Source: Closterium sp. NIES-65 | Taxonomy: Eukaryota > Streptophyta > Zygnematophyceae > Desmidiales > Closteriaceae | DNA: 64,000 bases | Direction: 5' to 3' | NCBI GenBank assembly: GCA_948144175.1 | Contig: CANXME010002579.1 | Location: 1,610,001-1,674,000 of the forward strand | Part shown: in pieces, positions 44,649 through 54,695 of the stretch | Numbering within the stretch: position 1 is the stretch's first letter | Layout of the letters: each line of letters begins with the position of its first letter | The notes under the pieces: generated by a model | What the model saw: only the letters and a program-made list of their open reading frames with translations | Databases searched by the model: none | What the model was told of the DNA's origin: nothing | Translations under genes and position numbers: made by a program

Positions 44649-44776
44649 TGTGAAGCAAGGAAAACATGAATGAAATGACTATGGAAGATTGGGTACAAAT
44701 ACAACCCTAGAAACCCTGTACCCCATATGTGCTACCCCACTATAGCCTACAGAAACTATGTCATATAAATCTGACA
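44649..44776 (-). repeat. Element E 3' LTR (128 bp)
   Basis: TGTGAAGC...TCTGACA on the plus strand, repeated at 51792-51919 with one substitution (T/G at about position 19). Confidence 0.96.
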
Positions 44777-44989
44777 CACCCCCATAGGCAAAGTGGGGGA
44801 GAACAAGGGGTCACAAGACCAGTCAGGTAAAGCAAAGCAGAGCAAGCTCAGGGTGGATCACAACGTCACCACACAGTCCGAGCACAAGAGCAGGGCCAGA
44901 GGCCAGTTCACATGCAGGAGTACAGACATATATATATAGAACTAGACAAGCAAGAGCAGGTATATATATATGTCACAGTACAAGTGAAG
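44777..44989 (-). promoter_or_regulatory. Element E 3' UTR: polypurine-tract hairpin and 38-nt hairpin box
   Basis: The polypurine tract (CACCCCCATAGG on plus) pairs with TGGGGG across 9 nt. The box at 44846-44883 has the pattern GCTC-3-GTGG-12-CCAC-7-GAGC. TA-repeat tracts lie at about 44929-44970. Confidence 0.82.
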
Positions 44990-47900
44990 TCAAGAGGAGA
45001 GCAAGTGAGGCAAGACAGGCACAAGACCCAGCTGGGTGCAAAAGCGCTGATGGTCACAAGGCGCGAGTGCCTTGGTGAACACATCAGCAGTGTTGGCCTC
45101 AGAGGCCACGTACGCAAGTCGCAACTGACCACGCTGCTGCAGCTCACGAGCAAGGAAGTAGCGGAGAGCAATGTGCTTCGTTCTGTGCTCCAAGCGCTGC
45201 TCTCGACACAAGGCCAGCATGGCCTTGTTGTCTACGTACAGCACTGGAGGAGAACGAGGCGGCTCTCCAAGGTCAGTCAGCAGGTAGGTGAGCCAGCGAA
45301 GCTCCTGTGCAGCCATGGCCCTTGCGTAGATCTCAGCCTCACAACTGGAGCCGAGAACCGAAGACGAGCGAGTAGACCGCCACGAGACAGAGCCGGAACC
45401 AAGGCTGAAGGTGTAACCCTGTGACGACCGCTGCGTAGCCTGGTCGTCAGCCCAAGAAGCGTCCGCGTGGCCGGTAAGGACCACTGGACTCCGCCCTCCA
45501 AGCACTAGCCCCATGCCCGACGTGCTGCACAGGTAGCGCAATACCCTCTTTGCTGCAGCCATGTGCTCTGGTCTGTGTCTCCCAGGAGCAACATAGCGAG
45601 CAAGAATGCTCAGAGGGTATGCAAGGTCAGGTCGTGTGCAGGTCATCAGGTACATGAGGCAGCCAACAAGCTCTGGGTACGGGCCACTTGACTCTACGGA
45701 CTCATCCGAAGGCAGAGCTGAGAGTGAGTGGCGAGTAGGCAGAGGAGTGGCCTGAGGCGAGGAGTACGTGAAGCCGAAGCGCTGAAGGACCTGCTGCACC
45801 ATGTGTGACTGAGTCAAGGTAATGGTGCGGCGTGCTCTGTCCCGAGTGATCTGCAAGCCAAGGTAGCTGCGCAGTTCACCCAGGTCTGTGCACGTGTGTC
45901 TCTTCAGCAGCTCGGACTTCACGTAGGCGAGTCCAGCAGTGTCCGCTGTGGCAAAGACCAAGTCGTCGACGTACACGAGGATGTAGAACGGCGGCAGGGA
46001 AGTGTCGGTGCGAAGAAACAGCGACGGGTCAGCAGTAGAAGGAGCAAACCCAAGAGCCGCAAGCGTAGTCCTCAGTGTGTCGTGCCACTCACGCGGTGCC
46101 TGGCGGAGACCGTAAACTGGCCGTCGGAGGCTCCACTGGGTGCCAGGAGGGAAAGTCCCAGTGAAGCCAGGTGGACGGCGAAGCCAGATCTCCTCGTGCA
46201 GGCTACCCTGCAAGAACGCAGTGCTGAAGTCGAGAGAGTGAAGCTCGTAGTCGCGCTGAGCGGCTATGTGCAGCAGCACCCGAAGAGTAGTCATCTTCGG
46301 GGTGGGAGAGAAGGTCTGAAAGTAGTCAACTCCCTGCCGCTGACTGAAGCCACGAGCAACGTACCGTGCCTTGAAGACAGGTGGAGAGCCCGGCGGCCGC
46401 TTCACCCTGAAGATCCACATGCCACTGACGATGTTCGCCCCAGGAGGGGGAACCGCGTCAACGTAGGTGCCTGTGGACTTCCAGGAAGCCATCTCTGCAT
46501 CCATAGCTGCCTGCCACTGAGAGGAGTAGGGACCCTCTACGGCCTCCGCGTAAGAACACGGAGTCGGGATGTCTAGTGCATCCGGGTCTCCCTCAGGGGC
46601 AAGCAGTACAGACGCGAGATGAGGTGAAGCAGTCGCTAGACACTGTAACTCCTCCTGCCTGTCCTCTAGGACGTCCGTGCCAAGAGCACACTCACCCCCG
46701 ACGGACGGAGGACAGACAGACGCAGACTCAGCAACAAGACCAGCAGCGTAGTCGAGACGACAGCGAGCAGCAAAGTCTACGAGCTCAGCGACTAGAGCAG
46801 ACGCAGCAGTGGACTCAAAAGAGGGGTCAGTGACGACAGTAGCAAGCAGACGCGTGACAGTAGGACTGGCAGCACGAAGAGAGTCCGACCCAGGGTCGGC
46901 AAGCGCAGGAAGAGAAGACTCAGGAGGAGAAGGCAAAGGGGCACGCAGAGGAGCAGTGGACGGACGCAAAGACATCCGGTGCGTGCCAGGGACAGGAGGA
47001 GGACGCTGACGCGAACTGCGACCACTAGCGCGAGCAGTGCGAACAGGCGACGCGGGACGAGACGCAGGCTCACGACGCTCAGCAAGACCTCCAGTAGGAC
47101 CAGTGTAAGGAGAGGGAGCAGGCAGTGGAGAGGAAGGCTCCAGCAGGGACTGCGACTGGACAGGCGGTGGACCCTCTACTGGAGGAGAAAGACCAAGAAC
47201 CTGCTGCAGGAGCGGAACGAAGTACGGCCGAGGCCGCGCGGCAGCTCCAGACGCAGCAGGGACAGCACCAGCACCCTCAGCAACAGCACCAGCGCCACCC
47301 ACACCTCCAGCGGCAGGACCAACAGAAGTAGGCTCAGCACCAGCGCCCGCAGCAGCTCCAGCCCCGGGAGGACCCGCAGGTCCAGTAGCTCCGGGACCGG
47401 CAGCACCCGCACCCTCGACGGTCGAAGAAGCTCCAGCTCCAGCTCCAGCTCCAGCAGCACCTCCAGACTCAGCAGCACGCCTCCAGCGGCGAGCAAACCA
47501 CTCGCGCAGCTCCTGTGGAGAGAGGGGCTCCCGGCGAGACGCAGCAGCAGGAGAAACCCCAGGCTCAGCAGCTCCAGACGCAGCACCCCCAGGCCCAGCA
47601 GCTCCCAGCTCAGCACCCCCAGGCTCAGCAGCTCCCGACCCAGCACCCCCAGACCCAGCACCTCCAGGCACAGCACCCCCCGGCTCAGCACCCCCAGGCT
47701 CCGCACCCTCCGCAGTAGTACCCTCAGGCTCAGCACCCCCAGCAGTAGTACCCCCAGGCTCAGCACCCCCACGCACAGCACCCCCAGAGTCAGCACCCCC
47801 AGGCTCAGCACCCGCAGCAGCACCAGAGTCACCAGTAACCTCGACCGGGTCAACGGCGTCTACCTGGGACACACCTGAGGGGGCAGGAACCTGAAGGGGG

Positions 47901-50900
47901 AGGGGGTCTACCGGGGGGGGAACCGGCACAAGGAAGTCCGGGGGAGGGGGGAGGGAAGGAGTGCGGTAGGGGAAGAGACGGTAGAAGGGGACTGACTCGT
48001 CGAACGTGACGTCCTGGGAGGACAGAACACGACGAGAGGAGGGGTGGTAAAACTGCCACCCTGGGGCGTCAGTGGGGAAGCCAAGGAAGACACAGGGAGC
48101 AGCACAAGGGGACAGCTTGTCCGCAGACAAGTCGCGGACAAACGCCCGAGATCCCCAGACACGGAACACAGACGCATCGCCAACCTTCCCCGTCCACAGC
48201 AAGGCTGGGGACATCGCAGGCCGAGAGACCCGGGGGTGAAGGTTGAGCTGATGCGCCGCGTACCTCACCGCAAACGGCCACAGAAAATGGGGGGCAGCCG
48301 CATGCATCATGGACGTACGAGCGACATCCATGACCATGCCAATGCGGCGCTCAGCAATCCCATTTTGCTGTGGTGAGTCCGGAAGCGTGAAGGTCTGGCG
48401 GATCCCCCGTGCACGACAGTAGTCCCGCAGAAGGCGAGAAGAGAACTCTCCGCCTCTGTCCGAGTGCAGACGCAGAACAGGAAAGTCCGAGTCGAAGCTC
48501 TTCCTGAGCTGGAGACAAGCCTCGCGGATCCAGTCGATCAGCACCTCAGTGACCTCACCCTTGCTGCGCAAGGGGAGGACTGTGGTGTAACGCGAGTAGT
48601 CGTCAACCACAAACAGGAAGTAGCGCTCGTAACCCTGCCCACGGACGGGGGCTGGGCCCCACACATCCATGTGAAGTGTCTGCAGGGGAGCCTCTGTCGG
48701 GGGGAAGTGGGAGGAGTGAGGAGTAGCCCGGAGGCGACCCTCGACACAGGGGACACAGGAAGGTCCTGGCCCGGAGGGGAGAGGAGGGAGAGACTGGGGA
48801 AGACCAGAGACAAGGACACGGGAAGCCATGCTCCGAAGACGGGGCAAGGAGGGGTGGCCAAGACGGTGGTGCCACAGGAGAGTCTCGTGAGACAGGAGGC
48901 GACAAGAACAGGGGGCAGACTCAGGACCTGACCGGGACGCAGCAGCAAGTACCTGACCCGACGCAGCCACCTGACCAGACGCAAGGACAGGAGGAGACTC
49001 AACGGTCAGGGTGTAGAGACTCGACCCCGGCCGACGCGAGAACGTGGCCAGGTGTCGGCCTGTGCGTGCCTCCGTGCAGTGGGTCACCCGCTGACGCGCA
49101 GGAGTGAACTGGTGAACACCCACATCCTGCAGGTCCGCTCCACTCACCAAGTTCGTAGAGAACGAGGGAAGGTACAGACCCGACAGGGTGCCCGAAGGGG
49201 CAGCCGGACACGGGAGGACAGTGGAGAAGTGAGACAGGACAGGACCCCCAGAGGGGTCAGCAAGGGAGACTGCAACCGGCCGGCCGAGCGGCGTAAGGGT
49301 AGTGCGGTCTCGAAAGAAGGAGCGAGAAGCTCCGGAGTCAAGTGTGAAAGTGAGGGAGGACGAGGACGACGCAGTACCTGAGAGCGCAGTCTCACCAGTA
49401 CCTGAGAGCGCAGACGCACTGGCACCTAGAGCAGCAGCCTCACAAGTACCTAGCGCAGCAGTACCAATGCCCGGGTCGGGCTGGAAACAACGGTAACCCT
49501 CATTCTCCTCACTATAATCCACAACATACATAGCAGTAAGGATAGCATCAAAATCAAGATCAAAGATCGCTACACCAGCCCTGAGAAGCTCATCCCAGCG
49601 AGGGATCTCACTAGCCCCAGGGAACTGCTGACGCCAGGCGTCCGTCAGGCGGCCAAAGCAGCGCTGGGTGGCGTGGGCACCCCCACACTGCTCACCCGCG
49701 CGGTCGCCGGAACGAAGAACGTAGGTGCAGGGACCAGTACCCCCACCCCTCTGACGCCCAGCGTACCACTCACGAAGCTGCTGAGGCGAAGGGATGTCCC
49801 GCGAGCGCTGCTGCTGCTGCCGCTGCGAGCGCTGGCCACCACCACCGCCGCTACGCTGCTGGGTACCACCCCGACCAGCTCCACCTCCTCCACCACCACT
49901 GCCTCCTCCGCTGCCGCCTCCACCGCCTCCACCTCCGCCGCCTCCACCTCCGCCGCTGCCTCCACCACCACCGCTGGCACCACCACCACCGTCTCCGCCG
50001 CTGCTGCCACCACCACCACCACCACCCCCGCCACTACTCCCGCCGCCACCCCCACTCCCTCCGCCGCCACCGCCGCCACCGCCACCGCCCCCTCCAGCTC
50101 CACCCGCGCCCTTGCCCCCCTTGCCCTTGCTGGAGCGACGTCTCCCACTAGGGGCAGACGCCGCGCCGACCGACTCAAGACCAAGCAGGTCGGCAGCAGC
50201 AGCAGAGGCAACAGAGGGCAGCAAGGGGGAAGGAGAGCACCCCTCAAAGATGGGGGTGCGAGGGTCACCACGAGAAGCACCTACAGCGACTATGCTCTTC
50301 TCCGCTGCGAGGAGGGCCTTCTCGAGGAGGTCGACGGTGAGGGTGGTGGGACAGACTGCGAGAAAGTGGTCCCTGACGACTCGAAGGGAGTCAGGGAGGC
50401 GCGCGACTACGTAGTAGAGAGCGATGTACATGGGGGGGGGGTTCTTAGCGCAGAACTCAGCAGGAAGGGCGGCGCGGTAGCGAGTGTCACTAGTGCGGAG
50501 GTGCGTAATGAGGTCAGCGACAGTGGGAAAGGCAGAGAGGTCAGGAAAGAGGTAGGGAAGCATGAGACGGCTCAGTGCAGCAGTGGCAGGGGAGGAGTAG
50601 CGCGCAACTACAGCGTCGTAAGGTCTGAGCACTCTTGTACTGACTGAAGTGCGCACGCTCAGAGGTAGGGAGGTGGCGACGCACAGCAAGACGTGCAGCA
50701 GCATCGCGGGTGGCCCACTTAGAGCGGACAGCGGGATCAGCATCAGCAGCAGGAGCAGGAGAGGCGCCAGAGGTGAGATCAAAGAGAGAAAGGTCGTCAG
50801 CCCTGTCGCACTGTAAGAACAGCTGCAGGTCGTCTAACCAGACCTCAAAATCAATGGCGCGACCCTCAGCGTCAAAAGCTAGGACACTAGGGGTAGCCAT
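44990..50900 (-). pseudogene. Element E gag-pol polyprotein with a single 2-bp deletion in gag
   Basis: The start is the ATG 50898-50900 (MATPSVLAF, as in B and F). After about 94 codons a CA pair present in B and F (TCGTACAAGG versus TCGTAAGG) is missing near 50620, shifting the frame. From there one frame is open to 44990: gag, a Gly-rich tract (about 49880-50095), a CCCH-like motif (49658-49729), protease (DSGAS, 49328-49339), integrase (HHRLGH..CVPC, HMDVWGP, LHSDRGGEF, NGIAERR), a pentapeptide linker (47555-47825), RT (YVDD at 45962-45973) and RNase H (GHADASWADD, SSCEAEIYA, VDNKAMLAL). All catalytic motifs are present. Apart from the frameshift it looks complete, so loss of function is recent. 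Confidence 0.95.
47555..47825 (-). repeat. Coding minisatellite in element E integrase-RT linker
   Basis: Plus-strand units such as CCCCCAGGCTCAGCA repeat imperfectly and encode Gly-Ala-Glu-Pro-Gly-like units, as in A, B and F. Confidence 0.85.
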
Positions 50901-51780
50901 GGCGACGACAGCGACGCAGTGCAAGCAGCAGGGAAAGAGCTCGCAGTGTCAGTGGGACTGTGCTCACCAGGCAGGGCAGGTCGTGTAGGTATGCAGAAAG
51001 GCGGCTCAGCGACCTGGCGGCTCGGGTGCAGGGCGGCTCGGCTGCTGGGCGGCTCGGGCGCAGGGCGGCTCGGCTCCCGGGCGGCTCGGGTGCAGGGCGG
51101 CTCGGCTCCCGGGCGGCTCGGCGGCAGGGCGGCTCGGGTCCCGGGCGGCTCGGCGTCGGGCGGCTCGGCTCACGGGCGGTTCGGCTGCTGGGGCGGCTCG
51201 GCCAGGAGATGCAGGGGCGGGGCCGTCAGGTGCAGCGGCGGGTTGACCGGTGCAGTGGCGGGCCGGCAGGTGCAGCAGCGGGCCGGCAGGTGCAGCGGCG
51301 GGCCGGCAGGTGCAGCTGCGGGCCGGCAGGTGCAGGCGGCGGGCCGTAGGGTGCAGTGGCGGGCCGTAGGGTGCAGTGGCGGGCCGGCAGGTGCAGCGGC
51401 GAGGCCGTCAGAGGCGGCGGGCCGGCAGGCGCAGCGGCGAGGCCGTCAGAGGCGGCGGGCCGCTGGGTGCAGCGGCGGGCCGGCAGGTGCAGTGGCGGGC
51501 CGGCAGGAGCAGCGGCGGGCCGGCAGGGGAGGCGGCGGAGCCGCGTCAGGGGAGGCGGCAGGGCCGTGTCAGGGGAGGCGGCAGGGCCGCGTCAGGGGAG
51601 GCGGCGGAGCCGCGTCAGACAGGCGGCGGGGCCGCGATCAGGAGAGGTGGCGGGGCCGCGTCTGGGGGACAGCGGGGCCGCGAGGGAAAAGGCGACCCGA
51701 GGGGTCGCTAAAAAAAAAGGGCGCGCCTCGGGGCGCGCTTCGGTGGGCCCTAAAAAAAAAACGGTCCTAAGGTAGGACCC
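50901..51780 (-). repeat. Element E leader: GC minisatellites, hairpins, GGGCCC box
   Basis: Repeat families on the plus strand are GGGCGGCTCGG (about 51000-51200), GCGGGCCGGCAGGTGCAG (about 51225-51515) and GGAGGCGGCAGGGCCGCGTCA (about 51520-51660). An A-run follows, then GCGCGCC...GGCGCGC (51721-51738), GGGCCC (51745-51750) and a hairpin GGTCCTA-AGG-TAGGACC (51763-51779) next to the PBS. No gene is seen. Confidence 0.8.
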
Positions 51781-51791
51781 GCTCTATACCA
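51781..51791 (-). promoter_or_regulatory. Element E primer-binding site
   Basis: Plus-strand GCTCTATACCA lacks one G relative to GCTCTGATACCA and abuts the LTR. Confidence 0.85.
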
Positions 51792-51919
51792 TGTGAAGCA
51801 AGGAAAACAGGAATGAAATGACTATGGAAGATTGGGTACAAATACAACCCTAGAAACCCTGTACCCCATATGTGCTACCCCACTATAGCCTACAGAAACT
51901 ATGTCATATAAATCTGACA
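51792..51919 (-). repeat. Element E 5' LTR (128 bp)
   Basis: Direct-repeat partner of 44649-44776, followed by the TSD CGTAG. Confidence 0.96.
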
Positions 51920-51924
51920 CGTAG

Positions 51925-52020
51925 TTCTATATTAGTCTGGACATTCTTTGTATTCGCAGTGCATTCAGTCACAGCTTTATTATTCGTTTACCTGCGCACT
52001 CTCTTTTACAACTCATAACA
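51925..52020 (+). repeat. G2 5' LTR, second part
   Basis: It continues the LTR after element E (51920-51924 is the second TSD copy) and ends CTCATAACA, matching the G1 LTR end. The element's promoter region is therefore physically split by 7.3 kb. Confidence 0.87.
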
Positions 52021-52022
52021 CC

Positions 52023-52034
52023 TGGTATCAGAGC
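52023..52034 (+). promoter_or_regulatory. G2 primer-binding site (exact)
   Basis: TGGTATCAGAGC two bases after the LTR, an exact match to the initiator-Met tRNA 3' end. Confidence 0.92.
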
Positions 52035-52221
52035 TACTTTCCTAGTTCACCCCGCTTTTCCGAGGGTAGTTTGGTGGCATAGGGTGTGGCTGGTTTAGTG
52101 ACTACACGACGGTTGGCTGCAGGGATTGTTAATTCAATCCTGCCCGACTCCGATAGTTCGTGTTTTCATTTGCCTGAAGGCCACGGAGACCCGACTGCCC
52201 ACCAGACGAAGCGTTCGGCAC

Positions 52222-52550
52222 ATGGATCAGGAAGCAGTGAACCGGATGATGGCGCAAGTGGCAGAAATGCAGGAGAGCATGAAGACATTAATGGCGGAAG
52301 TGACGACCCTACGAGAGGAAAACGCCGAACTGCGCCAGACGCGAGGTGAAGCGCGTCAGGAGTCGCCTGTGGACGAAGGTGAGGGCAACAGTCAGGCGAT
52401 GAGCAATCCATTGGATGCGCTCACACGTGACTTCGAAGAAGAGGATAGGCAGCGAACGGCAGCAGCTCCAGTAGCAGTGACGACGATCAAAATCAAGCCC
52501 GTCAATCCACCTCCGTTTAATCCTACGGACAAAACGGTTACCGTAAAAGG
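52222..52550 (+). pseudogene. G2 gag, N-terminal part, interrupted by element H
   Basis: It starts at ATG 52222 (MDQEAVNRMMAQ), chosen because G1 gag also begins just before the coiled-coil-like ENAELRQ segment. It runs to TVK plus two bases at the H insertion; base 55087 completes the split codon to Gly, and WLFGVEVFF follows in frame. The only break seen in this section is the insertion itself. Confidence 0.88.
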
Positions 52551-52759
52551 TGACAAAAAGTAGGTGTGGGGCCTAGGCTTAGTAGCCTAGGCCCACACTA
52601 GGAGGTAGGTGAGTTCGAGTGGGTTAGGTGAGTATCGAGAAATTTGGAAGGGAAGGGTAGTGACTAGCAAGAGTTGGGATACAAGTACATTGCCCTAAAT
52701 TGGGTTGTACTCATTACAGAGTACCCCACTGCAGGCTAGACAGCAAAGATATTCTGACA
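52551..52759 (-). repeat. Element H 3' LTR (209 bp) with internal hairpin
   Basis: Direct repeat of 54873-55081. It contains a near-perfect inverted repeat at 52564-52598 (GTGTGGG.CCTAGGCT, a TAG loop, AGCCTAGGCCCACAC). Confidence 0.95.
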
Positions 52760-52920
52760 CACCCCCATAGCCAAAGTGGGGTGAAATCAGCAGAGCAGGC
52801 AAAGCAGTACAAGCTCAGGGTGGATCACAATGTCACCACACATTCTGAGCACAAGTTCAAGAAGCAATAGTTAAAGTGCACAATTATCAGCAAAGCTAGT
52901 GGTGGTCACAACGGGCAAGT
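52760..52920 (-). promoter_or_regulatory. Element H 3' UTR: polypurine-tract hairpin and 38-nt hairpin box
   Basis: CCCCA-9 nt-TGGGG encloses the polypurine tract. The box at 52813-52850 matches the copia clade in arm sequence and spacing, although H has no coding region. Confidence 0.82.
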
Positions 52921-53244
52921 GAGGAGGAGGAGGGAGAGTGAGAGGAGAGGAGATAGGAGGCAACTGCTGAAGCTGCAGACACACGGGCAACAGGAGCGGC
53001 TGGCACAGTGGCTACCGGGACAGCGCCCCGGACTACTGGAGTAACTGGCTCGGCGGCTACGAAGAGCGGCAGGAGCAACGGACCCACGGGCGACAGGCGC
53101 AGCAGGCTCACTGAGCTACCAGGACAGCGCCCCGGACTACAGGTGCTGCGGACTACAAGACGGCAGCCTCCGCTCAACCTCCCACAAACAGTCCCACCCC
53201 CCCTGACACACACCCGCTGCTACACCCCTAGCTCCACTCCCACG

Positions 53245-53395
53245 CACCCCCCTTAAACCCTAAACCCCAGTCTCCCACACAACCACCCCCCTTAGCGACA
53301 GCTGCAGCAGTGGGAGACGACGGAGGAGGAGAAGGAAGGGGCGACACAAACGGAGCACCCCCACACCCGCAAACGGGGGGGGGGGGGGGGGGGGA
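53245..53395 (-). repeat. Element H block shared with element T: CT-rich tract and 20-base homopolymer
   Basis: In sense orientation a 20-base C run (plus strand G run 53375-53394) lies near a TTCTCCTCCTCC word and CTGCTGCAGCTG followed by a G-run. Element T has the same series at 42820-42900. Confidence 0.75.
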
Positions 53396-53439
53396 ACAGT
53401 GCGCACGAGGGCGCAGACAGTAGCAGAGCGCACGGGGGC

Positions 53440-53880
53440 GCAAGCACGAGGCACGGGCAGCACAGGCACGGGCAGCACAGGCACGGGCAGCAACAGGCAC
53501 ATGCAGCACAGGCACGGGCAGCACAGGCACGGGCAGCAACAGGCACGGGCAGCACAGGCACGGGCAGCACAGGCACAGGCAGCAACAGGCACGGGCAGCA
53601 CAGGCACGGGCAGCACAGGCACAGGCAGCAACAGGCACGGGCAGCACAGGCACGGGCAGCACAGGCACGGGCAGCACAGGCACGGGCAGCACAGGCACAG
53701 GCAGCAACAGGCACGGGCAGCACAGGCACGGGCAGCACAGGCACGGGCAGCAACAGGCACGGGCAGCACAGGCACGGGCAGCAACAGGCACGGGCAGCAC
53801 AGGCACGGGCAGCACAGGCACGGGCAGCAACAGGCACGGGCAGCACAGGGCAGCACAGACACGGGCAGCACAGGGCAGCA
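53440..53880 (-). repeat. Element H minisatellite 1 (15/16-bp units)
   Basis: Roughly 25-30 copies of GGCACGGGCAGCACA alternate with GGCACGGGCAGCAACA. Long open frames across it (Cys/Ala/Pro or Gly/Ser/Thr repeats) are repeat translations, not genes. Confidence 0.93.
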
Positions 53881-54009
53881 CAAGGCGTACCGGGTCCAGG
53901 GGCGGCTTCTGGGGTCCAGGGGCGGCACCTGCAGCTGGGCGGCGGTAGCTGCTGCGGCAGAGCGGCGGCGGCTGCTGCTGCTGATAGAGCGGCGGCTGCT
54001 GCTGCTGGG

Positions 54010-54420
54010 TCGGTGGCGGTAGCTGCTGCAGGTCTGGCGGCGGCTGCTGCTGCAGACTCTAGCGGCGGCTGCTGCTGTAGACTCTGGCGGCGGCTGCTGC
54101 TGCAGGCTCTTGCGGCGGCTGCTGCTACAGGCTCTGGCGGCGGCTGCTGCTGCAGACCCTGGCGGCGGCTGCTGCTGCAGGCTCTGGCGGCGGCTGCTGC
54201 TGCAGACCCTAGCGGCGGCTGCTGCTGAAGACCCTGGCGGCGGCTGCTGCTGCAGGCTCTTGCGGCGGCTGCTGCTGCAGACCCTGGCGGCGGCTGCTGC
54301 TGCAGGCCTGGCGGCGGCTGCTGCTGCAGGGCGGCGGCGTCTGTTGCTGCAGGCCTGGCGGCGGCTGCTGCTGCAGGGCGGCGGCGTCTGCTGCTGCAGG
54401 CCGGCGGCGGCTGCTGCTGC
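54010..54420 (-). repeat. Element H minisatellite 2 (about 24-bp CTG-rich units)
   Basis: Units of GGCGGCGGCTGCTGCTGCAG plus a variable CTCT/CCCT tail repeat about 15 times. Confidence 0.92.
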
Positions 54421-54424
54421 AGGA

Positions 54425-54643
54425 ACTGACGGCGCCCCGCGGGTCCCGCATGGGGCGTCGCGACGAGCAGGGGCGACGCCCCGCGGGTCCCACAGGGGGC
54501 GTCGCGACGAGCAGGGGCGACGCCCCGCGGGTCCCGCACGGACGTCGCGACGAGCAGGGGCGACGCCCCGCGGGTCCCGTAGGGTCGTCGCGACGACTAG
54601 GGGCGACGCCCCGCGGGTCCCGCGCGGGCGTCGTGACGAGCAG
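54425..54643 (-). repeat. Element H minisatellite 3 (about 43-45-bp units, five copies)
   Basis: Each unit contains GGGGCGACGCCCC, GCGGGTCCC and GTCGCGACGAGCA words. GGGGCGACGCCCC-type words are self-complementary, so each unit can fold by itself. Confidence 0.88.
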
Positions 54644-54695
54644 CGGGGAGGGCAGCGCGCAAGCCCCCCCGAGGGCGCTTCGATGGACAGGAAAA

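Larger units (their letters stand above)
44649..51919 (-). mobile_element. Element E: nearly intact Ty1/copia retrotransposon inside the G2 5' LTR
   Basis: It has LTRs at 44649-44776 and 51792-51919 (128 bp, one difference seen) and a perfect TSD CGTAG at 44644-44648 and 51920-51924. Total length is 7271 bp. The coding region has a single 2-base deletion. The leader contains GC minisatellites and hairpins, and the 3' UTR has the conserved box. E is the best-preserved member of the A/B/E/F clade here. Confidence 0.97.

Noticed and set aside
53440-53880. CRISPR-like array
   Set aside because: The repeats are contiguous 15/16-bp minisatellite units without spacers, inside a eukaryotic LTR element.
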